44,474 bases of DNA, from NCBI RefSeq assembly GCF_001898175.1, contig NZ_MKTH01000030.1, positions 1 to 44,474 of the forward strand, read 5' to 3'. The notes beneath the pieces were generated by a model. The model had not been told where the DNA came from. It did not search any database and was given only the letters and a program-made list of their open reading frames with translations. Position 1 is the stretch's first letter. Each line of letters begins with the position of its first letter. Positions 32,713-39,984 of the stretch are shown here, one piece after another. Position numbers and translations under genes: made by a program. The DNA comes from Cellulomonas sp. 73-92 (lineage in GTDB: Bacteria; Actinomycetota; Actinomycetes; Actinomycetales; Cellulomonadaceae).

Positions 32713-33597
32713 TCAACGGCGGCCCGGGGACTCCCCCGTGGCGCCGTGCGCCGCGGTCAGCCGGGCCACGTGGAGGCTGAGGTAGAGCAGCTCGTCGCCG
32801 TCGACCGGCCAGGAGTAGATGGCCTCGAGGAGTGCAGCGATCCGTTGCGCCGAGGCGTACTGGCGCGGTCGGCTGATCCGGACGGTCTCGAGGAGCACGT
32901 CGGCGTCGCCGGCGACGCTGGTCGGTACTGGGGTCTGCTGGCGCTGCCGGTTCCGCACGATGAGGAACCGCAGGTGGGTGACGAAGCGGGCGACGTCGAC
33001 GGAGTCCTCGTCGAAGGGGATGCCGTACTCCTCCTCGACGATGCGCAGAATCCTCTGGAGTGCGTCGGTCATGCGCGCGTAGTCGCGCATGTCCTCCGAG
33101 CCGAACTGCGCGTTGACGAAGTGCATGGCGATGGGCACGGCTTCTACGGCGGGGAGGCGGGTGCCGGTGCGGCGCTCGATGATGTCGAGGGCCTCGTGGC
33201 CGAACTGCAGCTCGGCGGGGTACAGGTAGGACAGCTCGGAGCGCAGCGGGTACTCGATCGCCAGCCCCTCGTGGGCGCGCCGCAGCGCGAAGCCGAGGTG
33301 GTCGGCGAGCGGGATCAGGATGCGCGCGGTCACGTGGTTGCCGAGCCGGTCGCGGCCGGCGCGCATGACCTCCTCGGCGGCGGCGACGGCGTCGATGGAG
33401 ATCTCCTCGACCATGGCTGCGAGGCGTTCGATCGAGCCGATGCCCTCGGGGACGAAGGTGCGCTGGGCGGCGGCGGGGTCGATCCGGTCGCCGGCCTTGG
33501 ACCGGAACCCGATGCCGGGCCCGAGGAGGATGACCTCGACGCCGGCGTCGTCCATTCCCAGGACCACGGAGTTGTTCAGCACCTGCTTGACGCGCAC
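32713..33597 (-). CDS. licT: LicT/BglG-type transcription antiterminator
   Basis: 294 residues from GTG 33597, with AGGAGGA at 33601-33607 close upstream; ATG 33648 would add 17 unrelated residues but overlaps the GH1 stop (ATGA), so it cannot be excluded. Residues 1-55 form the RNA-binding CAT domain (VRVKQVLNNSVVLGMDDAGV, ILLGPGIGFRSKAGDRID). PRD1 and PRD2 follow. All four phosphorylatable His are present: LADHLGFA, AVPIAMHFVNAQ, VTHLRFLIV and LYLSLHVARL. In this family EIIB phosphorylates PRD1 to inhibit, and HPr phosphorylates PRD2 to activate; the active dimer binds RAT RNA to prevent termination. Two RAT sequences lie in the regulatory region 39.36-39.57 kb. It is the last gene of the leftward PTS operon. 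Confidence 0.9.
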   Translation of the reverse strand: MRVKQVLNNSVVLGMDDAGVEVILLGPGIGFRSKAGDRIDPAAAQRTFVPEGIGSIERLAAMVEEISIDAVAAAEEVMRAGRDRLGNHVTARILIPLADHLGFALRRAHEGLAIEYPLRSELSYLYPAELQFGHEALDIIERRTGTRLPAVEAVPIAMHFVNAQFGSEDMRDYARMTDALQRILRIVEEEYGIPFDEDSVDVARFVTHLRFLIVRNRQRQQTPVPTSVAGDADVLLETVRISRPRQYASAQRIAALLEAIYSWPVDGDELLYLSLHVARLTAAHGATGESPGRR

Positions 33598-33644
33598 GGC
33601 TCCTCCTGTCGACGACGTCGTCGGGTGCGGCGATGTCGTGCTGC

Positions 33645-35057
33645 TCATGCGACCGGGCCGTTCGCGGTGATGACGCGGCGGTACCAGTGGAAGCTGTCCT
33701 TGCGGATGCGGTCGAGCGTGCGTAGATCGTCCTCGCCGCGGTCGACGTAGACGAATCCGTACCGTTTGCGCATGCCCTGGTGCGTCGAGACCAGGTCGAT
33801 GGCGGACCAGGGGCAGTAGCCCATGATCTCGACGCCGTCCGTCAGGGCGGCCTGCATCTGGGTGATGTGCTGGTGCAGGTAGTCGATGCGGTACGGGTCG
33901 TGGACCGCTCCGTCGGGCTCGAGGACGTCGTCGGCGCCCAGCCCGTTCTCGGTGACGAGCAGCGGGAGGCGGTAGCGGTCGTACAGCTGGCGGAAGGTGT
34001 TGCGCAGGCCGATCGGGTCCATTTCCCAGCCGAACCCGGTGCGCTGCAGGTGGGGGTTGTCGACGCCGCGGTAGACGCCGGGCTCCCCGATGAGCAGGTG
34101 CTGGTCACCGGACCCGCCCGCGGCGGGGCTGTCGTCGCGGGCGGCCGCGACGGTGTGGGACGTGTAGTAGTTGAACGCGATGAAGTCGGGTCGGCCGGCG
34201 CGGAGAGTGGCCAGGTCGTCGGCGCTGACCTCGGGGGCCCAGCCACGCTCGACCAGGTAGCTCCAGGCCGTCGGGTTGTAGCGGCCGTGGACCGCCACGT
34301 CGAGGTACAGCCAATTGCGGATCGCGGAGAAGTCGTCGGCGGCGAGCACGTCGAGGGGGTCGCAGCTGGCCGGGTAGACGCACGCGATGTTGGGCGCCGG
34401 GCCGACCTTCGCCTGCGGAGCGAGCTGGTGCACGACGGCCATCGCGCGCGCCTGGGCCAGCAGCATGTGGTGGTTCTGCCGGTACAGCTCGCGCTGCGGG
34501 TCGGCGGAGCCGGGCGGGACCAGGCCGAGCGCGGAGCCGAACAGGATCATGGTGTTCTGCTCGTTGATGGTCAGCCAGTGGCAGACCTTCGCTCCGTACT
34601 CACTGACCAGAAGCCGTACGTAGCGCTCGAATGCGTCGACAGTGCCGCGGTTCGACCAGCCGCCCTTGTCCTGCAGGCCGGCCGGCAGATCGAAGTGGTA
34701 CATGGTGACGACCGGCTCGATGCCGGCCCGCAGGAGCGCGTCGATCAGCCGGTGGTAGAAGGCGACACCGTCCGGGTTGACCGCCCCGTCGCCGTCGGGG
34801 ATGAGCCGGGTCCACGCGATGGAGAACCGGTAGGCGCGCAGCCCGAGCTCGGCGAACAGCGCCACGTCCTGCGCGAACCGGTGGTAGTGGTCGCTGGCGA
34901 CGGTGACGTCGGCGGTGCCGGCGGGCAGCTGTGTGCGGGTGTCGATGACGGACGGTCCCTTGCCGTCGGCGTTCCACCCGCCCTCGACCTGGTAGGCGGA
35001 GGTCGAGGCTCCCCATAGGAACGACGCGGGGAAGGGTCGGGTCTGGCTGTGGTCCAT
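33645..35057 (-). CDS. GH1 6-phospho-beta-glucosidase
   Basis: 470 residues from ATG 35057, two bases after the EIIA stop. Family 1 glycoside hydrolase: N-terminal signature FPASFLWGASTSAYQVEGGW, acid/base Glu in HWLTINEQNT (near residue 167), nucleophile Glu in LLVTENGLG (near residue 373), and a DLPAGLQDKGGW motif. Because the gene lies with a complete beta-glucoside PTS, the natural substrate is probably the 6-phosphorylated glucoside delivered by EIIBC, as for BglA/BglB; the loop that binds the 6-phosphate was not checked residue by residue, so a plain beta-glucosidase remains possible. The product is glucose-6-phosphate plus aglycone. No signal peptide is present, so it acts in the cytosol. 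The stop overlaps the antiterminator region. Confidence 0.88.
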   Translation of the reverse strand: MDHSQTRPFPASFLWGASTSAYQVEGGWNADGKGPSVIDTRTQLPAGTADVTVASDHYHRFAQDVALFAELGLRAYRFSIAWTRLIPDGDGAVNPDGVAFYHRLIDALLRAGIEPVVTMYHFDLPAGLQDKGGWSNRGTVDAFERYVRLLVSEYGAKVCHWLTINEQNTMILFGSALGLVPPGSADPQRELYRQNHHMLLAQARAMAVVHQLAPQAKVGPAPNIACVYPASCDPLDVLAADDFSAIRNWLYLDVAVHGRYNPTAWSYLVERGWAPEVSADDLATLRAGRPDFIAFNYYTSHTVAAARDDSPAAGGSGDQHLLIGEPGVYRGVDNPHLQRTGFGWEMDPIGLRNTFRQLYDRYRLPLLVTENGLGADDVLEPDGAVHDPYRIDYLHQHITQMQAALTDGVEIMGYCPWSAIDLVSTHQGMRKRYGFVYVDRGEDDLRTLDRIRKDSFHWYRRVITANGPVA

Positions 35058-35059
35058 TG

Positions 35060-35611
35060 TCAGGACGCCACCAGGACGAGCGGCTGGCCGGCTTCGACGG
35101 TGCCGTCGGCGCACGGCTCGACGGCGCCGTGCTCGGCCGAGTTGGTGACCACCAGGATGACGGTGGTCGGGTATCCGGCCGCGGCGACCGCAGCGAGGTC
35201 GAGGTCGACCAGAGCGGCGCCGGCGGTGACGTGCTGACCCTGGTGGACTTGCGGGGTGAAGTGCTCTCCGCCCAGGGCGACGGTGTCGATGCCGACGTGC
35301 ACGAGCACCTCGACGCCGGTGTCGGACCGCAACCCGTAGGCGTGCGGCATCGCCGAGACGACGGTGCCGGTGACGGGGGAGACGACCTGCCCGTCGGACG
35401 GTTCGACCGCAGCCCCAGGGCCCAGCACGCCCGAGGCGAAGGCTGCGTCTGCCACCTCGTGCAGGGCCAGCACGGTGCCGGCGGCGGGAGCAGCCAAGGT
35501 GATGGGGGTGCCGGGCTCGGGGGTGGTGCCGGCGTCGGGCTGGGTGGCTCGCCTGCGGGTGGCGGCTCGGAACAGGCGCCCGAGCGAGCGCTCCTCGGTG
35601 GTGCGGGTCAT
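35060..35611 (-). CDS. PTS glucose-type enzyme IIA
   Basis: 183 residues from ATG 35611. A basic N-terminal tail of about 35 residues precedes an EIIA-Glc fold (ITLAAPAAGTVLALHEVADA, GQVVSPVTGTVVSAMPHAYG, VEVLVHVGIDTVALGGEHF). The phosphorylated His is H105 (VLVHVGID), with the partner His H90 (MPHAYGLRS). The domain end is VILVVTN. It accepts phosphate from HPr (encoded across the regulatory region) and passes it to EIIB of the EIIBC encoded upstream, which itself lacks an EIIA domain. Many beta-glucoside permeases carry this domain fused at the C-terminus as EIIBCA; here it is separate. Immediately downstream is the GH1 gene. Confidence 0.9.
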   Translation of the reverse strand: MTRTTEERSLGRLFRAATRRRATQPDAGTTPEPGTPITLAAPAAGTVLALHEVADAAFASGVLGPGAAVEPSDGQVVSPVTGTVVSAMPHAYGLRSDTGVEVLVHVGIDTVALGGEHFTPQVHQGQHVTAGAALVDLDLAAVAAAGYPTTVILVVTNSAEHGAVEPCADGTVEAGQPLVLVAS

Positions 35612-35648
35612 GGGCTCTTCTCCTGGCGAGGCTCGGTACGTGTGCTGG

Positions 35649-37538
35649 TCAGACGTTCAGTGCGTAGGTGTGCCCCTCGAAGACGGCGTCCATGATGATG
35701 CGGGGTCGCACGCAGTCCCCGACCATGACGATCTCCGGGGTGATCCCGTAGAACGCCCGTGCCTGCTCACTGCGGGCGCGCATGCCGACGGAGATCACCA
35801 CGTTGTCCGCGCGCAGCCGGTGCTCGGTGCCGCGCTCGTCGACGACGACCACGCCGTCCGCCTCGATGCGCGCGCACCGGCTGCGGAAGCGGAACTGCAG
35901 GTTGGGGGTGGTGTCGACCTTCTGCCACAGGCCCTCCCGGTACAGGGAGTTGCCCTGCGGCGCGTACCGGTCGCCCATCTCGACGAGGGTGACCTGCTTG
36001 CCGCGCAGACGGGCCAGCTCCAGACCGATCTCGGTGCCGATCGACCCGGCGCCGACCACGACGACGTGCTCGCCGAGCTCGTCCTCGCGCATGATCGCGT
36101 CGTTGCCCGTCATGACGTGCGGCTGGTCGATCCCGGGGATGGGAGGGGTCACCTCGGTGGCTCCCACGGCGACGACCAGGGCGTCCGGGGCGAGCTCGGC
36201 GACCCGGTCAGGGGTCGCCTCGCAACCCAGTCGGACGTCGATCGTGCTGTCGGCGACCTTGCGCAGCAGGTAGTCCAGGTAGGCGCGGATGTCCTGCTTG
36301 TAGTGCTCGCGGGCGACGTACTGCAGCTGGCCGCCGAGCACGGTCTCCCTCTCCAGCAGGGTGACCCGGTGCCCGCGCTCGGCCGCGGTGAGAGCGGCGG
36401 TGAGGCCGCCGGGTCCGCCGCCGACGACGACGACGTGCCGGGTGCGGGCCGCCGGCTCGGCCCGACGCGGGATGAAGGACTCGTTCCAGAACCGCGGGTT
36501 CACCGAGCAGCCGACGTTCCGGCGGTTGGTGGAGATGTGGTAGCACTGCAGGCACCGGATGCACGGAACGATCTCGTCGGCCCGTCCCTCCTGGGCCTTG
36601 CGGGGCCAGTCGGGGTCGGCGATGAGCGGTCGGCCGAGGGCGACCATGTCGACGGACTCGCCGGCGATGAGCTGTTCGGCCTCGTCCGGCGTCATCACCG
36701 CGCCGACCACGCTGACCGGGATGTTGACGTTCTTCTTCACCTCGGCCGCCCAGACGGCGTTCGGCATGTGCTTCTCGAAGTTCGTCGTGGCGCAGTGCAC
36801 GTTGCCCTGGATGCCGATGTCGACGCCGGCGGAGATCTGGACGGTGTCCAGGTAGGGCTCGGCCATGCGGATGAACTCCAGCACGTCGGGGAACTCGATC
36901 GAGTTCTCCATGAACTCGTACGCGCTGATCCGCATGTCGACCGGGAACCGGGGCCCGACCGCCTCGCGCACGGCGGCGAGGATCTGCAGCGGGAACCGGG
37001 CCCGGTTCTCCAAGGAACCGCCGTACTCGTCGGTGCGCTGGTTGTTGCGGGGGGACAGGAACTGCGCCGGCAGCCAACCGTGCCCGAAGTGCAGGAAGAC
37101 CATGTCGAAGCCGATGTCGCGTGCCTCACGGGCTGCGCGGCCGAACAGTCCGGCGACCAGGTCCATGTCCTGCGCCGTCATGGCGCGGACCTCGATGCCG
37201 TCGTCCCGGGTCTTGGCCACCGGTCCACGGGCGAAACCGTGGACGCGCGCGTACTCGCCGCCGTGGAAGAGCTCGATGGAGGCCTTGGCGCCGGCCTGGT
37301 GGATCTTCAGGACGCGCCGCCGCGTCTCCTCGACCTCGTACTTGGCGAACGGGTCCGGCTCGTCGGCGCTGGAGTAGCTGGAGTGGCCCGGCTCCACGAT
37401 CGCGTGGCCGGCGATGACGATGCCGGCGCCGCCGAGCGCCTTGTCCTCGAAGAAGTCGCCCGTGGGGGTAGCCACGATGCGGTTCTTCGTCACCATCGAG
37501 TTGATCGTCAGGGGGCTGAACAGGTGGGGGAAATCCAT
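35649..37538 (-). CDS. Old-Yellow-Enzyme-type FeS flavoprotein reductase
   Basis: 629 residues from ATG 37538 with GGAAGG seven bases upstream. Residues 1-360 are an OYE-type TIM barrel (LFSPLTINSMVTKNRIVATP, HFGHGWLPAQFLSPRNNQRT, YGGSLENRARFPLQIL). The iron-sulfur motif CIRCLQC with a fourth Cys in VGCSVNP gives C-x2-C-x2-C-x11-C; FadH has C-x2-C-x3-C. Residues 385-629 hold FAD and NAD(P)H domains (HVVVVGGGPGGLTAALTAAE and HVVVVGAGSIGTEIGLELAR). The architecture matches 2,4-dienoyl-CoA, enoate and trimethylamine-dehydrogenase relatives, which reduce activated C=C bonds. Its placement within the PTS operon suggests that it reduces an aglycone released from a phosphoglucoside, such as a cinnamoyl or coumarin type compound, but that is inference. 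Confidence 0.83.
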   Translation of the reverse strand: MDFPHLFSPLTINSMVTKNRIVATPTGDFFEDKALGGAGIVIAGHAIVEPGHSSYSSADEPDPFAKYEVEETRRRVLKIHQAGAKASIELFHGGEYARVHGFARGPVAKTRDDGIEVRAMTAQDMDLVAGLFGRAAREARDIGFDMVFLHFGHGWLPAQFLSPRNNQRTDEYGGSLENRARFPLQILAAVREAVGPRFPVDMRISAYEFMENSIEFPDVLEFIRMAEPYLDTVQISAGVDIGIQGNVHCATTNFEKHMPNAVWAAEVKKNVNIPVSVVGAVMTPDEAEQLIAGESVDMVALGRPLIADPDWPRKAQEGRADEIVPCIRCLQCYHISTNRRNVGCSVNPRFWNESFIPRRAEPAARTRHVVVVGGGPGGLTAALTAAERGHRVTLLERETVLGGQLQYVAREHYKQDIRAYLDYLLRKVADSTIDVRLGCEATPDRVAELAPDALVVAVGATEVTPPIPGIDQPHVMTGNDAIMREDELGEHVVVVGAGSIGTEIGLELARLRGKQVTLVEMGDRYAPQGNSLYREGLWQKVDTTPNLQFRFRSRCARIEADGVVVVDERGTEHRLRADNVVISVGMRARSEQARAFYGITPEIVMVGDCVRPRIIMDAVFEGHTYALNV

Positions 37539-37599
37539 GCCAGGGCCTTCCAGGGGTGCGCGGGTGGGGCCGTCGGGGGTCGGCCCCACCCGCAGCGGA

Positions 37600-39045
37600 T
37601 CAGCGGGTGACGGCAGGTGCCGGTTCAGGTGCGGCCACCGTCTCCGCCGTGGACGGCGACGGGGCGACCTGCGGCCGACGGCGACGCTCGAGCAGCAGCG
37701 TCGTGACGAACCCGCCGGCGATCGCGACGAACACCGCGGCGAAGTACGGCACCGCCCGCGGGGAGGCGAGGAAGGCCGGTGCGCCGAGGATGCCGCTGAA
37801 GGCGAACGCGGTGATGTACACGTCGAACAGGCCGCACACCAGACCACCGAGCAGACCACCGGCGATCACGGCGACGAAGTACCGCTTGTTCTTGATGATC
37901 ACGCCGTACAGGCCCGGCTCCGTGATCCCCGCGACGCCGTTGACGAAGGCCGCCGACCCGGCGACGGTGCGGGTCGCCTTGTCGCGGTTGAGGATCAGCA
38001 CGGCCAGCAGCACGCCGAGGACGGCGTAGTTGCCCATGCCGCCGGCGGCCAGCGAGTACTCCTTGCCCTGGGCGGCGAGGATGCCGAGCTCGATCGGGAG
38101 CACCAGCCAGTGGGCGCCGATCATGATGACGAAGATGAAGAAGCCACCGAACAGCAGGCTCAGGATCAGCGGGTAGTGAACCAGCCAGTTGTAGCCGTTG
38201 GCGATGCCGTCCGCGATGCCGAAGCCGAGCGGCCCGAAGACGAGCAGCATCGCCGGCACCATGATCACCAGCGAGAGCACCGGCACCAGCAACAAGTGCG
38301 TCAGCTGGGGCAGGATCTTCTTCAGGCCCCTCTCCAGGTAGGAGTACGCCCACATGCCGACGAGGATCGGCAGCACCGTGTTGGCGAACGACTGCCCGAC
38401 GAACGGGATGCCGAGGAAGTCGAGGTGCTTGCCCGTGACGTTGATGGCCGTCAGGTTCGGCTCGAGCAGCGCGGCGCCGATCGTGGCACCCACGTACGGG
38501 TTGGCGCCGAACTGCTTCGCGGCGGTGAACGCCAGCAGGACGGGGAAGAAGTAGATCATCGCGTTGCCGGCGGCGGACAGGATCGCGTAGGTGTTCGAGG
38601 TGTTGGCCAGCCAACCGAGCTGCACCGCGATGGCCAGCAGGCCCTTGATGATGCCGACCGAGGCCAGCACGGGGATGTACGGGGCGAAGATCGCCGACAC
38701 GGAGGCCAGCACGCGGTCCACCCAGGTGCCGCCGGTGCGGCCCCGCTTGGACCGGTCCAGCGTCGCGGTGGTGGTCGGCGCCGAGCCGTCCGTCTCTGTG
38801 CGCACGCCGGGCAGGGCGGCCACGGCACGGAACGCCTCGGGGACGCGGGGGCCGACGATCACCTGGAGCTGCCCCTGGGAGTCGACCACGCCGAGGGCCT
38901 CCGGGAGCGCCGACAGCCGCTCGCGGTCGGCGGCGGAGGGGTCGACCAGCTGGAAGCGCAGCCGCGTCGCGCAGTGGGTGACCTGGCGGATGTTCTCCGG
39001 CCCACCCACGGCCTCGACCGCGGACCGGGCGAAGGATTCGTACAT
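37600..39045 (-). CDS. PTS beta-glucoside enzyme IIBC
   Basis: 481 residues from ATG 39045 with AAAGGACGAACC upstream. EIIB occupies residues 1-90; the phosphorylated Cys is C25 in VTHCATRLRFQL, a standard glucose-superfamily motif. A short Arg/Lys/Thr linker leads into EIIC (VDRVLASVSAIFAPYIPVLA, YIPVLASVGIIKGL), with about ten membrane segments and the glucose-superfamily signature GITEPGLYGVIIKN near residue 380. There is no EIIA domain at the C-terminus, which ends with a Pro/Ala-rich tail; EIIA is separate in the same operon. It takes up and phosphorylates beta-glucosides. The gene is first in the leftward operon, behind a RAT and a perfect palindrome. Confidence 0.9.
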   Translation of the reverse strand: MYESFARSAVEAVGGPENIRQVTHCATRLRFQLVDPSAADRERLSALPEALGVVDSQGQLQVIVGPRVPEAFRAVAALPGVRTETDGSAPTTTATLDRSKRGRTGGTWVDRVLASVSAIFAPYIPVLASVGIIKGLLAIAVQLGWLANTSNTYAILSAAGNAMIYFFPVLLAFTAAKQFGANPYVGATIGAALLEPNLTAINVTGKHLDFLGIPFVGQSFANTVLPILVGMWAYSYLERGLKKILPQLTHLLLVPVLSLVIMVPAMLLVFGPLGFGIADGIANGYNWLVHYPLILSLLFGGFFIFVIMIGAHWLVLPIELGILAAQGKEYSLAAGGMGNYAVLGVLLAVLILNRDKATRTVAGSAAFVNGVAGITEPGLYGVIIKNKRYFVAVIAGGLLGGLVCGLFDVYITAFAFSGILGAPAFLASPRAVPYFAAVFVAIAGGFVTTLLLERRRRPQVAPSPSTAETVAAPEPAPAVTR

Positions 39046-39057
39046 GGTTCGTCCTTT

Positions 39058-39073
39058 CACGCAACGTTGCGTG
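39058..39073. promoter_or_regulatory. Perfect 16-bp palindrome, LacI-type operator candidate
   Basis: CACGCAACGTTGCGTG is a perfect palindrome with the central CG expected for LacI-family operators. It lies 12 bases upstream of the EIIBC start codon, inside the leader of the operon. A LacI-family gene lies 4.4 kb away (43,435), but which protein binds is not shown. Confidence 0.6.
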
Positions 39074-39357
39074 TCGTGTTCGGCTGGGAGCCGGAGCGGA
39101 GGCGCTCCGGGCGTCGACTGCTCCGTCGCAGTCGCGAGCCGGTGCACGGAACGGAGGGTTCCCGTGGCGGACCAGGCAGGTCGTGCCTGCGCCGCACCGG
39201 GGCCTGGGACCCGAGAAGAAGAACCACGCCGTCGTCGCTGCGTGCGACGAGAGACGAGGACCACGCCGTCTTGTCGGGACCTGTGCCCGTTCGACCGGTC
39301 CCGGGTTGTCGGCATACCCCGGGCCCAGGCGGACGGGACTACCGTGCGCCGGGCCTC

Positions 39358-39386
39358 AGGTCTTGCCTCCGAGGAGTAACAACCCC
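39358..39386 (-). promoter_or_regulatory. RAT antiterminator sequence for the EIIBC operon
   Basis: Read on the minus strand, it starts GGGGTTGTTACTCC and ends GGAGGCAAGACCT. GGxTTGTTACT...GGCAAxACC is the conserved two-part RAT pattern that LicT/BglG proteins bind. It is in the leader about 310 bases before the EIIBC start. A classical terminator with a T-run was not found directly after it; GGCCCGG/CCTGGGCC further downstream is a weak stem. Confidence 0.75.
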
Positions 39387-39398
39387 AATGGCCGTGGT

Positions 39399-39413
39399 GA
39401 AGCGTTGCGCTTC
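39399..39413. promoter_or_regulatory. Inverted repeat in the divergent promoter area
   Basis: GAAGCG (39399-39404) and CGCTTC (39408-39413) form an inverted repeat around TTG, 13 bases outside the minus-strand RAT. It may be an operator for the leftward promoter. No clear -10/-35 pair was identified on that strand. Confidence 0.35.
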
Positions 39414-39496
39414 GACGCGCATCCTGCACGCGGCGTGCGGCCGCGCGCAAGTCCCGGCGGTCGACGAACGGCAGTCGCGGCGTCGTGCGAGGTCGT

Positions 39497-39525
39497 TTGA
39501 CGAGGCGTCCGACGGGGCGTAAAAC
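39497..39525 (+). promoter_or_regulatory. Promoter of the HPr-EI operon
   Basis: TTGACG at 39497-39502 and TAAAAC at 39520-39525 are separated by exactly 17 bases. Transcription would start near 39532, so the RAT would be at the very 5' end of the messenger. Confidence 0.65.
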
Positions 39526-39534
39526 ATGCCGCCA

Positions 39535-39566
39535 GGGTTGTTACTGAGTCCGATCAGGCAAGACCT
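39535..39566 (+). promoter_or_regulatory. RAT antiterminator sequence for the HPr-EI operon
   Basis: The sequence starts GGGTTGTTACTGA and ends TCAGGCAAGACCT, matching the RAT pattern GGxTTGTTACTG...CAGGCAAxACC of LicT/BglG targets. CTGA and TCAG form the upper stem around GTCCGA. The 3' arm AAGACCT is shared with the left arm of the terminator that follows, the mutually exclusive arrangement expected for antitermination. Confidence 0.88.
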
Positions 39567-39620
39567 GGGGAACCGCCGAGCGCACGGGCGCCGAGCGGAG
39601 GTCCCCAGGTCTTTTTCTTT
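39560..39620 (+). terminator. Conditional intrinsic terminator in the HPr-EI leader
   Basis: AAGACCTGGGGA (39560-39571) pairs perfectly over 12 bases with TCCCCAGGTCTT (39602-39613), followed by the T-rich run up to 39620. It lies 82 bases before the HPr start, so it ends transcription unless LicT stabilises the overlapping RAT. Confidence 0.9.
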
Positions 39621-39702
39621 GCCCGGTCGCCGGCGGCGGCTCACTGCTCGCACATCAGCTGGTCCGCACCGCGGCGGACGACGACGGAACGGGGACAGAC
39701 AC

Positions 39703-39984
39703 ATGACTCGACGACGAGCGACGATCGCCACGGCCAGCGGCCTGCACGCCCGACCGGCCGCACTGGTGACCCAGCTGGCGGCCAGCGGTGGGGTGCCCGT
39801 GCTCCTGGGCCGCGTCGGCCAGCCGCCTGTGGACGCCACCAGCATCTTGATGCTCATGGGCCTGCGGCTCGAGCACGGGGACGAGGTGGAGCTGACCGCC
39901 GAGGGGGAGGGTGCCGAGCGGCTGCTGGCCGAGCTCGGGGCGCTGCTGGAGACGGACCTCGACGCCGTCCCGGCCTCCAGATGA
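39703..39984 (+). CDS. ptsH: PTS phosphocarrier protein HPr
   Basis: 93 residues from ATG 39703 with GGGGACAG upstream. The active-site His is H15 in ATASGLHARPAALV, as in all HPr proteins. Ser47 lies in PPVDATSILMLMGLRL, the position of the regulatory Ser46 of Firmicute HPr. The end of the protein (EVELTAEGEGAERLLAEL) is the usual beta-strand and last helix. It carries phosphate from enzyme I to EIIA and, in LicT systems, also to PRD2 of the antiterminator. Here it is the first gene behind the RAT-terminator leader, so its own synthesis depends on LicT. The stop overlaps the enzyme I start (ATGA). Confidence 0.92.
   Translation: MTRRRATIATASGLHARPAALVTQLAASGGVPVLLGRVGQPPVDATSILMLMGLRLEHGDEVELTAEGEGAERLLAELGALLETDLDAVPASR

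Larger units (their letters stand above)
39046..39702. other. 657-base divergent regulatory region of the PTS locus
   Basis: No convincing gene here; open frames are Arg-rich shadow sequence. The region separates the leftward EIIBC operon from the rightward HPr-EI operon and contains a palindrome near the EIIBC start, one RAT per strand, an inverted repeat, a promoter and an intrinsic terminator, listed individually. Confidence 0.7.

Noticed and set aside
32746..33750. Plus-strand open frame opposite the LicT gene
   Set aside because: Val/Gly/Asp-biased shadow of the antiterminator; all conserved PRD histidines are on the minus strand.
39200..39350. Classical terminator behind the minus-strand RAT
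   Set aside because: Several GC-rich stems exist but none has a T-run on the minus strand, so none was called as a terminator.
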